From the NCBI RefSeq assembly GCF_030269545.1, contig NZ_BSTN01000028.1:1-64000 (forward strand): a DNA stretch of 64,000 bases, read 5' to 3'. The position numbers and the translations under genes were made by a program. This DNA comes from Actinomadura sp. NBRC 104425 (GTDB lineage: Bacteria > Actinomycetota > Actinomycetes > Streptosporangiales > Streptosporangiaceae). The notes beneath the pieces were generated by a model, which worked only from the letters and a program-made list of their open reading frames with translations, made no database searches and was not told the DNA's origin. Shown in pieces: positions 50,842 to 60,802 of this stretch (the first letter of the stretch is position 1; each line of letters starts with the position of its first letter).

Positions 50842-52650
50842 ATGGCCGAGGCGCTGCCCCTGCAGCCCGGTGATCCGCGACGAATCGGCGGCCACGACAT
50901 CCTCGGTCGGCTGGGCGTGGGCGAGCAGGGCACGGTGTTCCTCGGCCGGGACGCGGTCGGGCGCTCGGTCGCGGTGAAGCTGCTGCACCTGCGGTTGAGC
51001 GGGGAGCCGGCGGCCCGGGCGCGGTTCACCGGCGCGCTGGCGCCGGCGCGCCGGGTGACGGGCCCGTGCGTCGCGGAGATCCTGGACGCAGATGTCGAGG
51101 GCGACCGCCCGTTCGTGGTCGGCGAGTTCGTCAACGGCCCGTCGCTGCAGCAGCTGGTCGACGAGGAGGGGCCGCGCGCCGGGGCGGTGATGGAGCGGCT
51201 GGCCGCGGGCACCATCCTCGCGGTCGCGGCGGCGCACCGGGCGGGGGCGGCGCACCACGACCTCAAGCCGCGCAACGTGCTGCTGGGCCGGGACGGTCCC
51301 ATGGTGACGGACCTGGGCGTGGTGCGCGCGCTGGAGGCGGTGTGCGCAACGCCGACCGGGCGGGTCAGCGACGATCCGGCCTACAAGGCGCCCGAGCAGC
51401 TCAGCGGGATCGGCATCGGGCCGGCCGCGGACGTGTTCGCCTGGGCCGCCACGCTGCTGTTCGCGGCCTCGGGCGCGCCGCCGTTCGGGGAGGGCTCGCC
51501 GTCGGAGGTCATGCAGCGGATCGTCTACGACGACCCGGACCTGTCGGCGCTGCCCGGGGTGCTGCGGGACGTGGTGTCCGACGCGCTGGCCAAGGACCCG
51601 GGAAGCCGTCCCGAGGCCGTGGAGATCCTGGACCGGCTGCTGGGCGAGAGCGGGACGCTGACGTCGCGGACGCCGCCGCCGCTGGTGTCCGAGGCGCAGC
51701 GCCTGCTGAGCGCGCCGGCGCCGTCCGTGGTCACCACGCCGGAAGTGCTGCCGCTGCAGCTGCCGCCTCCCACGCAGGCCCCCGCCGCCGTGCAGCCCCC
51801 GCCGCCCGCCGCCGCGCAGACGCCGGCGCCCGCCGCGCAGCCGCCGTCCGCGGCGCCCGAGGCCGCCGATCTCAGGGGGCTCGGCAGTGCCGCCGCCGTG
51901 CACGCGCCGGCGCGGGACGACGCCGGCGGGGACGCGACGCAGGCGCTGCCGCCGCAGGCCGCCCTGCCGGCGACGTCGTCCGTCGAGGACACCGCGACGG
52001 ACATGACCGCGCCCACGCCCCACCTGATCCCCGGCATGGACCCGCCAGGCGGCGGCCGGCCCGGCGCGGAGCACAACGCCACGGCGATCCTGCAGTTGGA
52101 GCCCGAGCCGGAGCGTCCGGCACCGGCCTTGCGCCTGCCCAGGCTGCCGGGCGGGCTCTCGCTGCCGCGTCCCGGCAACCATGTGCTGGGCGTGGCGGCG
52201 TCGCTGGTCATCGGCGTGCTGGTGGGCATCGCGATCATCGCGCTGGTGCTGTGGCCGCAGTTCCGCGGCGACACGGCGGAGGATGCGCAGCAGACCGATC
52301 CGGCGGCGCAGGTCGGCGATGACAGCCCGGTCACCGCAATCCCGCCGGCGTTCGCGGGCTCCTGGCGGGGAACGGCGATCAACGCGGCGCGCGGGGCGCA
52401 GTTCCCGATCGAGGTGGAGTTCGAGTCCGGGGCGACGTCCGCCCGCGCCTTCTACCCGAAGGAGCGCTGCTCGGGGACGCTGACGCTGACGCAGGGCACC
52501 AACCGGACGCTGCGCATGACGCTGACCATCGCCAAGCCGTGCACCAGCGGGAACGTGCAGATCACCCGGCAGCAGGACGGCACGCTGCAGTACGTGTGGA
52601 CGAGCCCGAGCGGCAAGGCGACTTATCACGCCCGGCTCTCCCGCGGCTGA
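50842..52650 (+). CDS. Transmembrane Ser/Thr protein kinase-like protein
   Basis: 602 residues. Kinase-like domain 15-275: LGVGEQGTVFLG, VAVK (Lys46), AHHDLKPRN (HRD replaced by HHD, about 137-145) and TDLGVV where DFG is expected (Leu for Phe). The metal Asp and the catalytic Asp are both kept, so residual activity is possible. A Pro/Ala-rich linker (about 280-440) leads to one membrane helix (about 448-470) and an extracellular domain (about 500-602, GSWRGTAINAARG) like a beta-barrel. It probably senses an outside signal. ATG start at 50842. Confidence 0.9.
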   Translation: MAEALPLQPGDPRRIGGHDILGRLGVGEQGTVFLGRDAVGRSVAVKLLHLRLSGEPAARARFTGALAPARRVTGPCVAEILDADVEGDRPFVVGEFVNGPSLQQLVDEEGPRAGAVMERLAAGTILAVAAAHRAGAAHHDLKPRNVLLGRDGPMVTDLGVVRALEAVCATPTGRVSDDPAYKAPEQLSGIGIGPAADVFAWAATLLFAASGAPPFGEGSPSEVMQRIVYDDPDLSALPGVLRDVVSDALAKDPGSRPEAVEILDRLLGESGTLTSRTPPPLVSEAQRLLSAPAPSVVTTPEVLPLQLPPPTQAPAAVQPPPPAAAQTPAPAAQPPSAAPEAADLRGLGSAAAVHAPARDDAGGDATQALPPQAALPATSSVEDTATDMTAPTPHLIPGMDPPGGGRPGAEHNATAILQLEPEPERPAPALRLPRLPGGLSLPRPGNHVLGVAASLVIGVLVGIAIIALVLWPQFRGDTAEDAQQTDPAAQVGDDSPVTAIPPAFAGSWRGTAINAARGAQFPIEVEFESGATSARAFYPKERCSGTLTLTQGTNRTLRMTLTIAKPCTSGNVQITRQQDGTLQYVWTSPSGKATYHARLSRG

Positions 52651-52811
52651 AGGGCGGGAGTATCGCCGCGCGCACGAGCTGACGGCTTTCTGCCCTATTT
52701 CCGGTTTTTACGGTGAATTACCGGGCGTTTTCCAATAAAGTACCGCCTTGTTGACGCGCCCTGGATCTTGGCCACGGGGGCCGCGGGCGCGTCGCAGGCA
52801 AAGGAGACCCG

Positions 52812-53981
<1,170 letters not shown>

Positions 53982-54001
53982 CCGTCGCCGTACCGCGGCT
54001 T

Positions 54002-54033
54002 GGGACCCCTGTCCGCCCCCGGGCAGGGGTCCC
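54002..54033 (+). terminator. Terminator hairpin of the protease gene
   Basis: gggacccctg and caggggtccc form a perfect 10-bp stem with a 12-base loop, 21 bp after the stop. No T tract. Confidence 0.75.
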
Positions 54034-54179
54034 GCTGTGCGCGCCGCCGACGCGCTACGCTGCGGGGCGGCGGTCCGTCTTGTCTCGCAGTCCCGGCCAT
54101 CCAAGGTTTGCCTTAGGTCTAATCTTGGCCAAGACCCGACCGGTTCCTTACAGTAGCCTTCGCCCACTGGGGGTGGGCA

Positions 54180-54361
54180 TGATCGCAAACCGATCTGCAG
54201 GCCGGCCGAGCCAGCCGAATCCCGCGGCCGTACTACGGCACGGGAACCGGAGACCCAAGCGCCGGGCGGCCGGCCAGGTCACGTCGGCACCGGGGTGAAT
54301 TCGCGGCCCCCCGCGATAGGGCGGACTCCCGGCCCGAACCCGTCAGCTAACCCGGTAGGCG
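54180..54361 (+). promoter_or_regulatory. c-di-AMP riboswitch (ydaO type)
   Basis: The conserved blocks of actinobacterial ydaO riboswitches occur in order: gccgaatcc (from 54213), gggaaccggagaccca (54242-54257), ggggtgaat (54292-54300), a short variable hairpin, and cccgaacccgtcagc (54333-54347) followed by taacccggtaggcg (54348-54361). It ends 20 nt before the GTG of a secreted coiled-coil protein, a class of cell-wall gene commonly controlled by this RNA, where bound c-di-AMP usually lowers expression. The 5' boundary is approximate. Confidence 0.9.
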
Positions 54362-54380
54362 TCACAGGAGAGGAGACGAC

Positions 54381-55325
54381 GTGGAGAGCCCGAGCTCCAC
54401 CCGCCCACGTCATGCCGTGCGGATGCGGCGCCCCGCCTTGGCTCTCACCGCCGCCGCGGCGGCCGTCTTGGTGACGTCGGCGGGCACGGCGCCCGCCCAT
54501 GCGGACCCGGGTGACACCGGCCGGCTGACCAAGCTGAACAAGCAGATCGCCCAGCTCGACAAGGAGTACGGCGGCGACCTGGCCAAGCTGAAGGACGCCC
54601 AGTACGGCATCCAGAAGGCCCGGCAGAAGCAGCGCCTGCTCCAGCAGGACCTCGACAGCGCGCGCGTCCTGGTGGCGCAGATGGCTGCCACCCAGTACAT
54701 GACGGGCACCACCGACCCGGCCGTGGCGGTGCTGGCCAGCGACGACCCCGACAACGTGCTCAACAACGCCAGCCTGGCCAGCCATGTGGCGTCCAACCAG
54801 GCGGCCAAGGTGCGCCAGATCCAGCAGCTGGTGACCGAGCAGCAGAAGGCGCGCGAGGAGTACGACAAGAAGGTCCAGGAGCTGGAGAAGGACATCGCCG
54901 AACTGCGCACGCAAAAGCGCAAGGTCCAGGCGCTGATCAAGAAGTTCAAGCCCGAGTCGCCCAGCTCCGGGATGGGCGGGGTCACCCCCCGCATGCTGAA
55001 GGTCAAGAACACCATCGACATCGAGTTCGGGCCGTTCCCGATCATCGGCTGCGTGCGGACGACCGGCGACCCGCAGGACCACGCCACCGGACGCGCCTGC
55101 GACTTCATGGTCAGCACCGGCGGCACGATGCCGTCGGCGAGCGGCAAGGCCCTCGGCGACCGCACGGCCCAGTACGCCATCTCCAACGCCAACCGTCTGG
55201 GCATCAAGTACGTGATCTGGCGGCAGCGCATCTACGACATGCGCAGCCCCGGCTGGCGCACCATGGAGGACCGCGGCGGCATCACCGCCAACCACTACGA
55301 CCACGTGCACATCTCGGTGTTCTGA
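54381..55325 (+). CDS. Secreted coiled-coil protein with peptidase-like C-terminus
   Basis: 314 residues from a GTG after aggagaggag. Signal peptide to about 41 (AHADPG), coiled coil (about 45-185, Leu/Gln/Lys heptads) as in PcsB/RipA-type hydrolase regulators, then a C-terminal ARB_07466-type domain (about 210-314) with GCVRTTGDPQDHATGRACDF, AISNANRLGIKYVIW and NHYDHVHISVF; these resemble D,D-peptidase-fold zinc residues. It is expected at the cell wall. Control by the c-di-AMP riboswitch links it to turgor and cell-wall regulation. Confidence 0.93.
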   Translation: MESPSSTRPRHAVRMRRPALALTAAAAAVLVTSAGTAPAHADPGDTGRLTKLNKQIAQLDKEYGGDLAKLKDAQYGIQKARQKQRLLQQDLDSARVLVAQMAATQYMTGTTDPAVAVLASDDPDNVLNNASLASHVASNQAAKVRQIQQLVTEQQKAREEYDKKVQELEKDIAELRTQKRKVQALIKKFKPESPSSGMGGVTPRMLKVKNTIDIEFGPFPIIGCVRTTGDPQDHATGRACDFMVSTGGTMPSASGKALGDRTAQYAISNANRLGIKYVIWRQRIYDMRSPGWRTMEDRGGITANHYDHVHISVF

Positions 55326-55360
55326 AGACGCCCGCACAGGCTGCCGGGCCCGGAAACGGC

Positions 55361-55400
55361 GAAGGCCGCCGTCCGCTTCGCAAGCGGGCCGGCGGCCTTC
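55361..55400. terminator. Bidirectional terminator between convergent genes
   Basis: gaaggccgccg and cggcggccttc pair over 11 bp and enclose a second small stem (ccgctt/aagcgg). It lies midway between the coiled-coil gene (stop 55325) and purL (stop 55415). Confidence 0.85.
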
Positions 55401-55414
55401 TCACGTGGTGCGGG

Positions 55415-58400
55415 TCAGTCGTTGGCGTAGCTGGGGACGATGTGCTCGTGCGTCTCGCGCAGTTCGGCGAGCGGGATGGAGAACAGCTCCTGCGGCTGCC
55501 CGTCGGCGCCGCGCGCGGAGATGTGCAGCGCATCGCCGCCCGTCACACCGAGCTGGGTGACCGGGACCCCGGCGGCCTCGCACAGCGCCGCCAGGCGGCC
55601 CTCGGAGCCCGGACGGACCGCCACCACGGCGCGGGCCACCGACTCGCTGAACAGCGACACGAACGGGTCGCCGGGCAGCGTGATCTGGGCGCCCAGCCCG
55701 CCGCGCAGGCACGACTCCACCAGCGCCTGGGACAGGCCGCCGTCGGACAGGTCGTGCGCCGCCGCCAGCAGGCCCTCGCGGGCCGCCGCGACCAGCACCG
55801 AGGCCAGCGCGACCTCGGCGGGCAGGTCCACCTTCGGCGGCAGGCCGCCCAGGTGCCCGTAGACGACATGCGCCCACTCCGAGCCGCCGAACTCCTCGCG
55901 GGTCTGGCCCAGCAGCGCCAGCGTGGCGCCCTCGCTGCTGAACGCGATGCCGACGCGGCGCCGCACGTCGTCGTGCACGCCCAGCACGCCCACCACCGGC
56001 GTCGGGTTGATCGGCGTGGTGCCGGTCTGGTTGTAGAAGCTGACGTTGCCGCCGGTGACCGGGGTGCCCAGGTAGCGGCAGGCGTCCGCCAGCCCCTCGA
56101 CGGCGCGGGCGAACTGCCACATCACGCCCGGGTCCTCGGGGGAGCCGAAGTTCAGGCAGTTGGTGACCGCGAGCGGGCGGGCGCCGGTGGCCGCGACGTT
56201 GCGGTACGCCTCCGACAGGGCCAGCTGCGCGCCCGAGTACGGGTCGAGGCGGGTGTAGCGGCCGTTGCCGTCCAGCGACAGCGCGATGCCCAGGCCCGAC
56301 TCGTCGTCCACCCGCAGCACGCCCGCGTCCTCGGGCATGGCCAGGACGGTGTTGCCCAGCACGTACCGGTCGTACTGCGAGGTCACCCAGGTCTTGCTCG
56401 CCAGGTTCGGCGACCCGGCCAGCCACAGCACGGTGCGGCGCAGCTCGTCGGCGGTGGTCGGGCGGGTCAGCCGGCCCGGGGTGTCGGACTGCAGCGCGGC
56501 CAGGTCCGCCGGCGGCTCGTACGGCCGGTGGTAGACCGGGCCCTCGTCGGCGGCGGTGCCTGGCGGAATGTCGACGATCTTCTCGCCGCGCCAGGTCATC
56601 ACCAGCCGGCCGGTATCGGTGACCGCGCCGATTACGGTGGCGGGGATCTCCCACTTGGCGCAGATCTCCAGGAACCGGTCGACCTTGGCGGGCTCGACCA
56701 CCGCCATCATGCGCTCCTGCGACTCGCTCATGAGGATCTCCTCGGGGCGCAGGGTCGCATCGCGCAGCGGGACGGAGTCGAGCTCGATGTGCATGCCGCC
56801 GGTGCCCGCGGCCGCCAGCTCGGTGGTGGCGCACGACACCCCGGCCGCGCCGAGGTCCTGGATGCCGACCACCAGGTCCTCGCGGAACAGCTCCTGGCAG
56901 CACTCGATCAGCAGCTTCTCCATGAACGGGTCGCCGACCTGCACGCTGGGCCGCTTGGCCTGCGACTCCTCGTCGAAGGTGGCCGAGGCCAGCACCGAGG
57001 CGCCGCCGATGCCGTCGGGGCCGGTGCCCGCGCCGAACAGGATCACCCGGTTGCCGGGGCCGGGCGCGACGGCCCGCTTGATGTCCTCGTGCCGCATGAC
57101 GCCCACGCACAGGGCGTTGACCAGCGGGTTCTGCGCGTAGCAGGGGTCGAAGACGGTTTCGCCGCCGATGTTGGGCAGGCCGAGGGAGTTGCCGTAGCCG
57201 CCGATGCCGGCCACCACGCCGGGCAGCACCCGCTGGGTGTCGGGGGCGTCGGCGGGCCCGAACCGCAGCGAGTCCATGACCGCGACCGGGCGGGCGCCCA
57301 TCGACATGATGTCGCGGACGATGCCGCCGACGCCGGTGGCCGCGCCCTGGTACGGCTCGACGTAGGACGGGTGGTTGTGCGACTCGACCTTGAACGTGAC
57401 CGCCCAGCCCCGGCCGATGTCGACCACGCCCGCGTTCTCGCCCATGCCGACCAGCAGCGCGTCGGTCTCGGGCGCCTTCTCGCCGAACTGGCGCAGGTGC
57501 ACCTTGGAGCTCTTGTAGGAGCAGTGCTCGCTCCACATCACCGAGTAGATCGCCAGCTCGGCGGAGGTGGGGCGGCGGCCGAGGATCTCGCGGACCCGCC
57601 GGTACTCCTCCTCCTTCATGCCCAGCTCGGCGTACGGCTGCGGCCGGTCGGGGGTAGCCGCGGCGATCTCGACGGTGTCGGTGACGGGCTCGTCCGGCGG
57701 GGTCATCTCGGTGGCCAGCTTGGGCCGCGCCGGATCGGCCGGGCCCGGCTGCGGACCGGGCTGCGGGACGGGCTGGGGGCCGGTCGGCTCGGCGGCGCCG
57801 GCCGCCGGGGCGGGCTCGGCGAACGGGCCGGGGCCGGCGGGCTCGCCGGGCACGGGGTGGTCGGGCACGGGGTGGTCGGGCGCGGGCGGCTCGGGCGACT
57901 GCTGCCGCTCGGCGGCCAGCGCCTTGGCGAACACCTCGGCCGCGTCCGGCGACATCACGACCGGCGGCGGCCCGGGCGGCTGCGGCGGCACGGCGGGCTG
58001 CGGCGGCACGGGCGGCTGCGGCGCTGCCGGGAACGCGCCGGTGACCGCGGGCTGCGGCCCGGTCGGGGGGCCTTCCTGGACGACCGGCTGCGGCCCGGTG
58101 CCGGCCCCCTCCGGCGGGACGACCGGCTGCGGGCCCGTGGGCGGCCCCTGCGGTACCGGAGGCTGCGGGGCGACGCCCGGGCCGGGCTCGGCGCCCACGG
58201 CGGGCAGCGGGCCCGCACCGGGGCCGACGGGGCCGGGCTCGGCGCCCACGGCGGGCAGCGGCCCCGTACCGGGACCGGCGGCGCCGGGTTCGGCCGCCTC
58301 GTCGCGCGGCGCGTCCTCCTCCACGATCGCCTCGAACGCCGCCGTCACCGAGTTGCTGACGGGCTGCAGCTCGGGGTCGTCGGCGTCGGACTTCAGATCG

Positions 58401-58558
58401 GCGAACCACTCGAAGGTCGGCTCGCCGGTGTCCTGCTGCGGGCCGGGGCCCCCGGCCGCGTCTTCGGGCCCGCCGCCCGGAACCCGTTCGTCACGCTCGG
58501 TCATGCCGCTCCCCTCCGGGGCCCGCTGGTCGTCGTTGGTCCACCGCTCGTCGCTCAT
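55415..58558 (-). CDS. purL: Phosphoribosylformylglycinamidine synthase subunit PurL with N-terminal extension
   Basis: 1047 residues. The canonical synthetase (about 285-1047, 763 residues) has ELAIYSVMWSEHCSYKSSK, VVDIGRGWAVTFKVESHNHP, NCLNFGSPEDPGVMWQFA and AGVSCATTELAAAG. It makes FGAM from FGAR with ammonia from PurQ. The 284 residues before it are Pro/Gly/Glu/Ala-rich, with repeats such as PLPAVGAEPGP and PPTGPQPVV, so they look disordered. The ATG at 58558 has AGGGGCAGG upstream; an internal ATG at 57706 would give a standard PurL but has no good ribosome site. purQ lies 31 bp upstream. Confidence 0.95.
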   Translation of the reverse strand: MSDERWTNDDQRAPEGSGMTERDERVPGGGPEDAAGGPGPQQDTGEPTFEWFADLKSDADDPELQPVSNSVTAAFEAIVEEDAPRDEAAEPGAAGPGTGPLPAVGAEPGPVGPGAGPLPAVGAEPGPGVAPQPPVPQGPPTGPQPVVPPEGAGTGPQPVVQEGPPTGPQPAVTGAFPAAPQPPVPPQPAVPPQPPGPPPVVMSPDAAEVFAKALAAERQQSPEPPAPDHPVPDHPVPGEPAGPGPFAEPAPAAGAAEPTGPQPVPQPGPQPGPADPARPKLATEMTPPDEPVTDTVEIAAATPDRPQPYAELGMKEEEYRRVREILGRRPTSAELAIYSVMWSEHCSYKSSKVHLRQFGEKAPETDALLVGMGENAGVVDIGRGWAVTFKVESHNHPSYVEPYQGAATGVGGIVRDIMSMGARPVAVMDSLRFGPADAPDTQRVLPGVVAGIGGYGNSLGLPNIGGETVFDPCYAQNPLVNALCVGVMRHEDIKRAVAPGPGNRVILFGAGTGPDGIGGASVLASATFDEESQAKRPSVQVGDPFMEKLLIECCQELFREDLVVGIQDLGAAGVSCATTELAAAGTGGMHIELDSVPLRDATLRPEEILMSESQERMMAVVEPAKVDRFLEICAKWEIPATVIGAVTDTGRLVMTWRGEKIVDIPPGTAADEGPVYHRPYEPPADLAALQSDTPGRLTRPTTADELRRTVLWLAGSPNLASKTWVTSQYDRYVLGNTVLAMPEDAGVLRVDDESGLGIALSLDGNGRYTRLDPYSGAQLALSEAYRNVAATGARPLAVTNCLNFGSPEDPGVMWQFARAVEGLADACRYLGTPVTGGNVSFYNQTGTTPINPTPVVGVLGVHDDVRRRVGIAFSSEGATLALLGQTREEFGGSEWAHVVYGHLGGLPPKVDLPAEVALASVLVAAAREGLLAAAHDLSDGGLSQALVESCLRGGLGAQITLPGDPFVSLFSESVARAVVAVRPGSEGRLAALCEAAGVPVTQLGVTGGDALHISARGADGQPQELFSIPLAELRETHEHIVPSYAND

Positions 58559-58589
58559 GTCCTGCCCCTGCTCGCGCGCGCCGCCGCCG

Positions 58590-59270
58590 TCACGCGTTGA
58601 CCAGCCTCTTGACGATCGAGGTGAAGAAGCCGAGCCCGTCGGTGGACGGCCCGGTCAGCGACTCCACGGCGTGCTCGGGGTGCGGCATGAGGCCCACCAC
58701 GTTGCCCGCCTCGTTGCAGATCCCGGCGATGTCGCCGAGCGAGCCGTTGGGGTTGAGGTCGACGTAGCGGGCGACGACGCGGCCGGTGTCCTCCAACTCG
58801 GCGAGGGTGCGCTCGTCGGCGGTGTAGCGGCCGTCGCGGTTCTTCACCGGGATGACGACCTCCTGGCCGACCCGGTACTCGGTGGTCCAGGCGGTGTCGG
58901 CGTTGTCGATGCGCAGCCGCTGGTCGCGGCAGACGAAGTGCAGTCCCGCGTTGGGCAGCAGCGCGCCCGGCAGCAGGTGCGACTCGCACAGCACCTGGAA
59001 GCCGTTGCAGATGCCCAGGACCGGCAGCCCGCCCTTGGCGGCGTCGACGACCTCGGTCATCAGCGGCGCGAACCGGGCGATGGCGCCCGCGCGCAGGTAG
59101 TCGCCGTAGGAGAAGCCGCCGGGCAGCACGACCGCGTCCACCCCCCGCAGGTCGTGGTCGGCGTGCCAGAGCGCGACGGGTTCGGCTCCGGCCAGCCGTA
59201 TGGCGCGTGCCGCGTCACGGTCGTCCAGGGATCCAGGGAAGGTGATGACCCCCACCCGGGCAGCGTCCAT
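58590..59270 (-). CDS. purQ: Phosphoribosylformylglycinamidine synthase subunit PurQ
   Basis: 226 residues, glutamine amidotransferase partner of PurL. Class I glutaminase with the nucleophile elbow GICNGFQVL (Cys near 87), the start ARVGVITFPGSLDDRDAARA and the end GLMPHPEHAVE with the catalytic His-Glu. The ATG at 59270 is preferred to a longer start at 59303. It is followed by purL. The upstream neighbour purS is not adjacent: an RsbW-like gene lies between. Confidence 0.95.
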   Translation of the reverse strand: MDAARVGVITFPGSLDDRDAARAIRLAGAEPVALWHADHDLRGVDAVVLPGGFSYGDYLRAGAIARFAPLMTEVVDAAKGGLPVLGICNGFQVLCESHLLPGALLPNAGLHFVCRDQRLRIDNADTAWTTEYRVGQEVVIPVKNRDGRYTADERTLAELEDTGRVVARYVDLNPNGSLGDIAGICNEAGNVVGLMPHPEHAVESLTGPSTDGLGFFTSIVKRLVNA

Positions 59271-59577
59271 CTGTTCGTCTTCCTCCGCAATGAGGGCGGC
59301 CAAGATTCTCGGGGACCCGGGCGGCGTCGTCGCCGCCCGGCTCGGGGGTCCGGGGGCCGAGGGTCACCCCCCGGGTGAACACCGCGGCGCCGCCCTAGCC
59401 ACTGACGCAGCCGCCGACGGGTGACGGGCGGGCCGCCCGTCCCGGCGGTTCCGCTCCGCCGGTCACCCGATGTGCACCGGTTCGGGGGTCGCCCCCCGGG
59501 TGGACTCGGCGGGCCTCCGGCGCAGCCGCCCCGAAGGGCGGCGAGCACGGGGAACCGCCTCGGCGCACGCCTCTAAT
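59271..59577. other. Gene-free stretch before purQ
   Basis: About 300 bp of very GC-rich sequence with several ggg/ccc runs (gggggtccgggggcc, gtcaccccccgggtg). Hairpins could form, but no clear riboswitch or RNA motif was recognised. It probably holds the purQ promoter. Confidence 0.45.
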
Positions 59578-60048
59578 CTACCCGGCACTGCGTGCGAGCT
59601 GTCGTTCGAGGCGGCGTACCAGGGCTCCGTCCTGCCAGGTCAGCCGCTTGCGCAGGTGAACGACGGTGCCCCGGTCGGGGGCGGCGTCGATGCTGAGGTC
59701 GTCCACCAGCGCGCGCATGATCCTAATACCGCGCCCAGATTCGGACAAATCGCCCAGATCCTCGCGAGTCGCGGGGCGGTGCGGGCCGCGTCCCCAGTCT
59801 TTGATCCGCAGCACGCAGCTGCCGTGGTCCACCCAGCCCGCGACCTCGAACTCGGCGCCCACGCGGGCGTGCTGGACGACGTTGGTGCACGCCTCGGAGG
59901 CGGCCACCAGCACATCGGCGACGCAGTCCTCGGCCACGCCCAGTCCGCGCAGCGCGTCCCCCACCACCCGGCGGATCACCGGGATGCTCAGCGCCTCCCG
60001 GGGCATTGCGAGCGAGAGCTTCATGTCCACCCGGTCACCTCGTGTCAT
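59578..60048 (-). CDS. RsbW-like anti-sigma/ATPase regulator
   Basis: 156 residues. GHKL ATPase fold: KLSLAMPREALSIPVIRRVV, the N box DVLVAASEACTNVVQHA, RIKDWGRGP and SGRGIRIMRALVDDLSI. Such proteins are serine kinases that bind sigma factors and are counteracted by STAS proteins. The ATG at 60048 is used; a second ATG at 60024 is possible. It lies between purS and purQ, in the same direction, which is not the usual arrangement. No sigma factor is adjacent. Confidence 0.85.
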   Translation of the reverse strand: MTRGDRVDMKLSLAMPREALSIPVIRRVVGDALRGLGVAEDCVADVLVAASEACTNVVQHARVGAEFEVAGWVDHGSCVLRIKDWGRGPHRPATREDLGDLSESGRGIRIMRALVDDLSIDAAPDRGTVVHLRKRLTWQDGALVRRLERQLARSAG

Positions 60049-60449
60049 CCCCAGGTCCCCCTGGTCGACCCCCGGACCCGGACCGCGCTCGTCGTACTCA
60101 ATCGGACCTAAGGCTTCCCCAACGGAAACTTCCGTAATCGTTATACTGGCCGGACTTTTCATGAACTCCAGGTGGCCGGAACGGCCGAATCGCCCCATCG
60201 GCGCCGGTACATCGGCCGAGCGTGGCGGCCTCGCAGGCGTCCCTCCGGCCCCTCCGGAGCCCCCTTTCCCGCACCGCCCCCAATTGGAACGGGCCAGAAT
60301 GCGGACGCGTTCACGACCGCACCTGCCCGGAGAAATTCCCGTTGACATTCCCCGCTGACCGGAGGCGGCCATAGCGGGCCCCCATTCCCCGCGCATGACA
60401 CCCCGGTCGTCACACAGCGTAACCGGTCGGGGGCGGTCGCGGGGGCCGG
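60049..60449. other. Gene-free stretch
   Basis: No gene. It holds a small inverted repeat cggaaacttccg (60123-60134) and a tatact hexamer (60142-60147) in a less GC-rich patch, which look like regulatory sequence but cannot be assigned. Confidence 0.45.
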
Positions 60450-60701
60450 TCAGTCCTCCTGCAGGACGCGGACCTCGTAGGTCTCGATGACGGGATTGGC
60501 CAGCAGGGTGCCGGCGATCTGCCGGACCCGCTCCACGGCGGCCTCGTCGGCGGGGCCGTCCAGCTCCACCTCGAAGCGCTTGCCCTGGCGGACGGCGGTC
60601 ACGCCGTCGAAGCCGAGCTGCGGCAGCTTGCGCGCGATCGCCTGGCCCTGGGGATCGAGGATTTCCGGCTTGAGCATGACGTCGACCACGACCCGCGCCA
60701 C
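60450..60701 (-). CDS. purS: Phosphoribosylformylglycinamidine synthase subunit PurS
   Basis: 83 residues from a GTG after AGGGGG. PurS bridges PurL and PurQ in the small-subunit type of FGAM synthase. VVVDVMLKPEILDPQGQAI, KLPQLGFDGVTAVRQGKRF and the end NPVIETYEVRVLQE are diagnostic. Separated from purQ by about 1.2 kb containing the RsbW-like gene. Divergent from the beta-helix membrane protein gene, with 101 bp between. Confidence 0.96.
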   Translation of the reverse strand: MARVVVDVMLKPEILDPQGQAIARKLPQLGFDGVTAVRQGKRFEVELDGPADEAAVERVRQIAGTLLANPVIETYEVRVLQED

Positions 60702-60802
60702 GACTGCCCCCTCACTGATCTGGGCTTTCACTGTCGCGTTGAAGCGTACGGCACCATTACTCCCGACAAGTCACGCCCCCGAGCCAGCGCGGAGCCGCCC
60801 GA

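Noticed and set aside
55442..58600. 1050-codon open frame on the plus strand opposite purL
   Set aside because: Antisense of purL with Arg/Gly/Val-rich chance sequence; PurL motifs are unambiguous on the minus strand.
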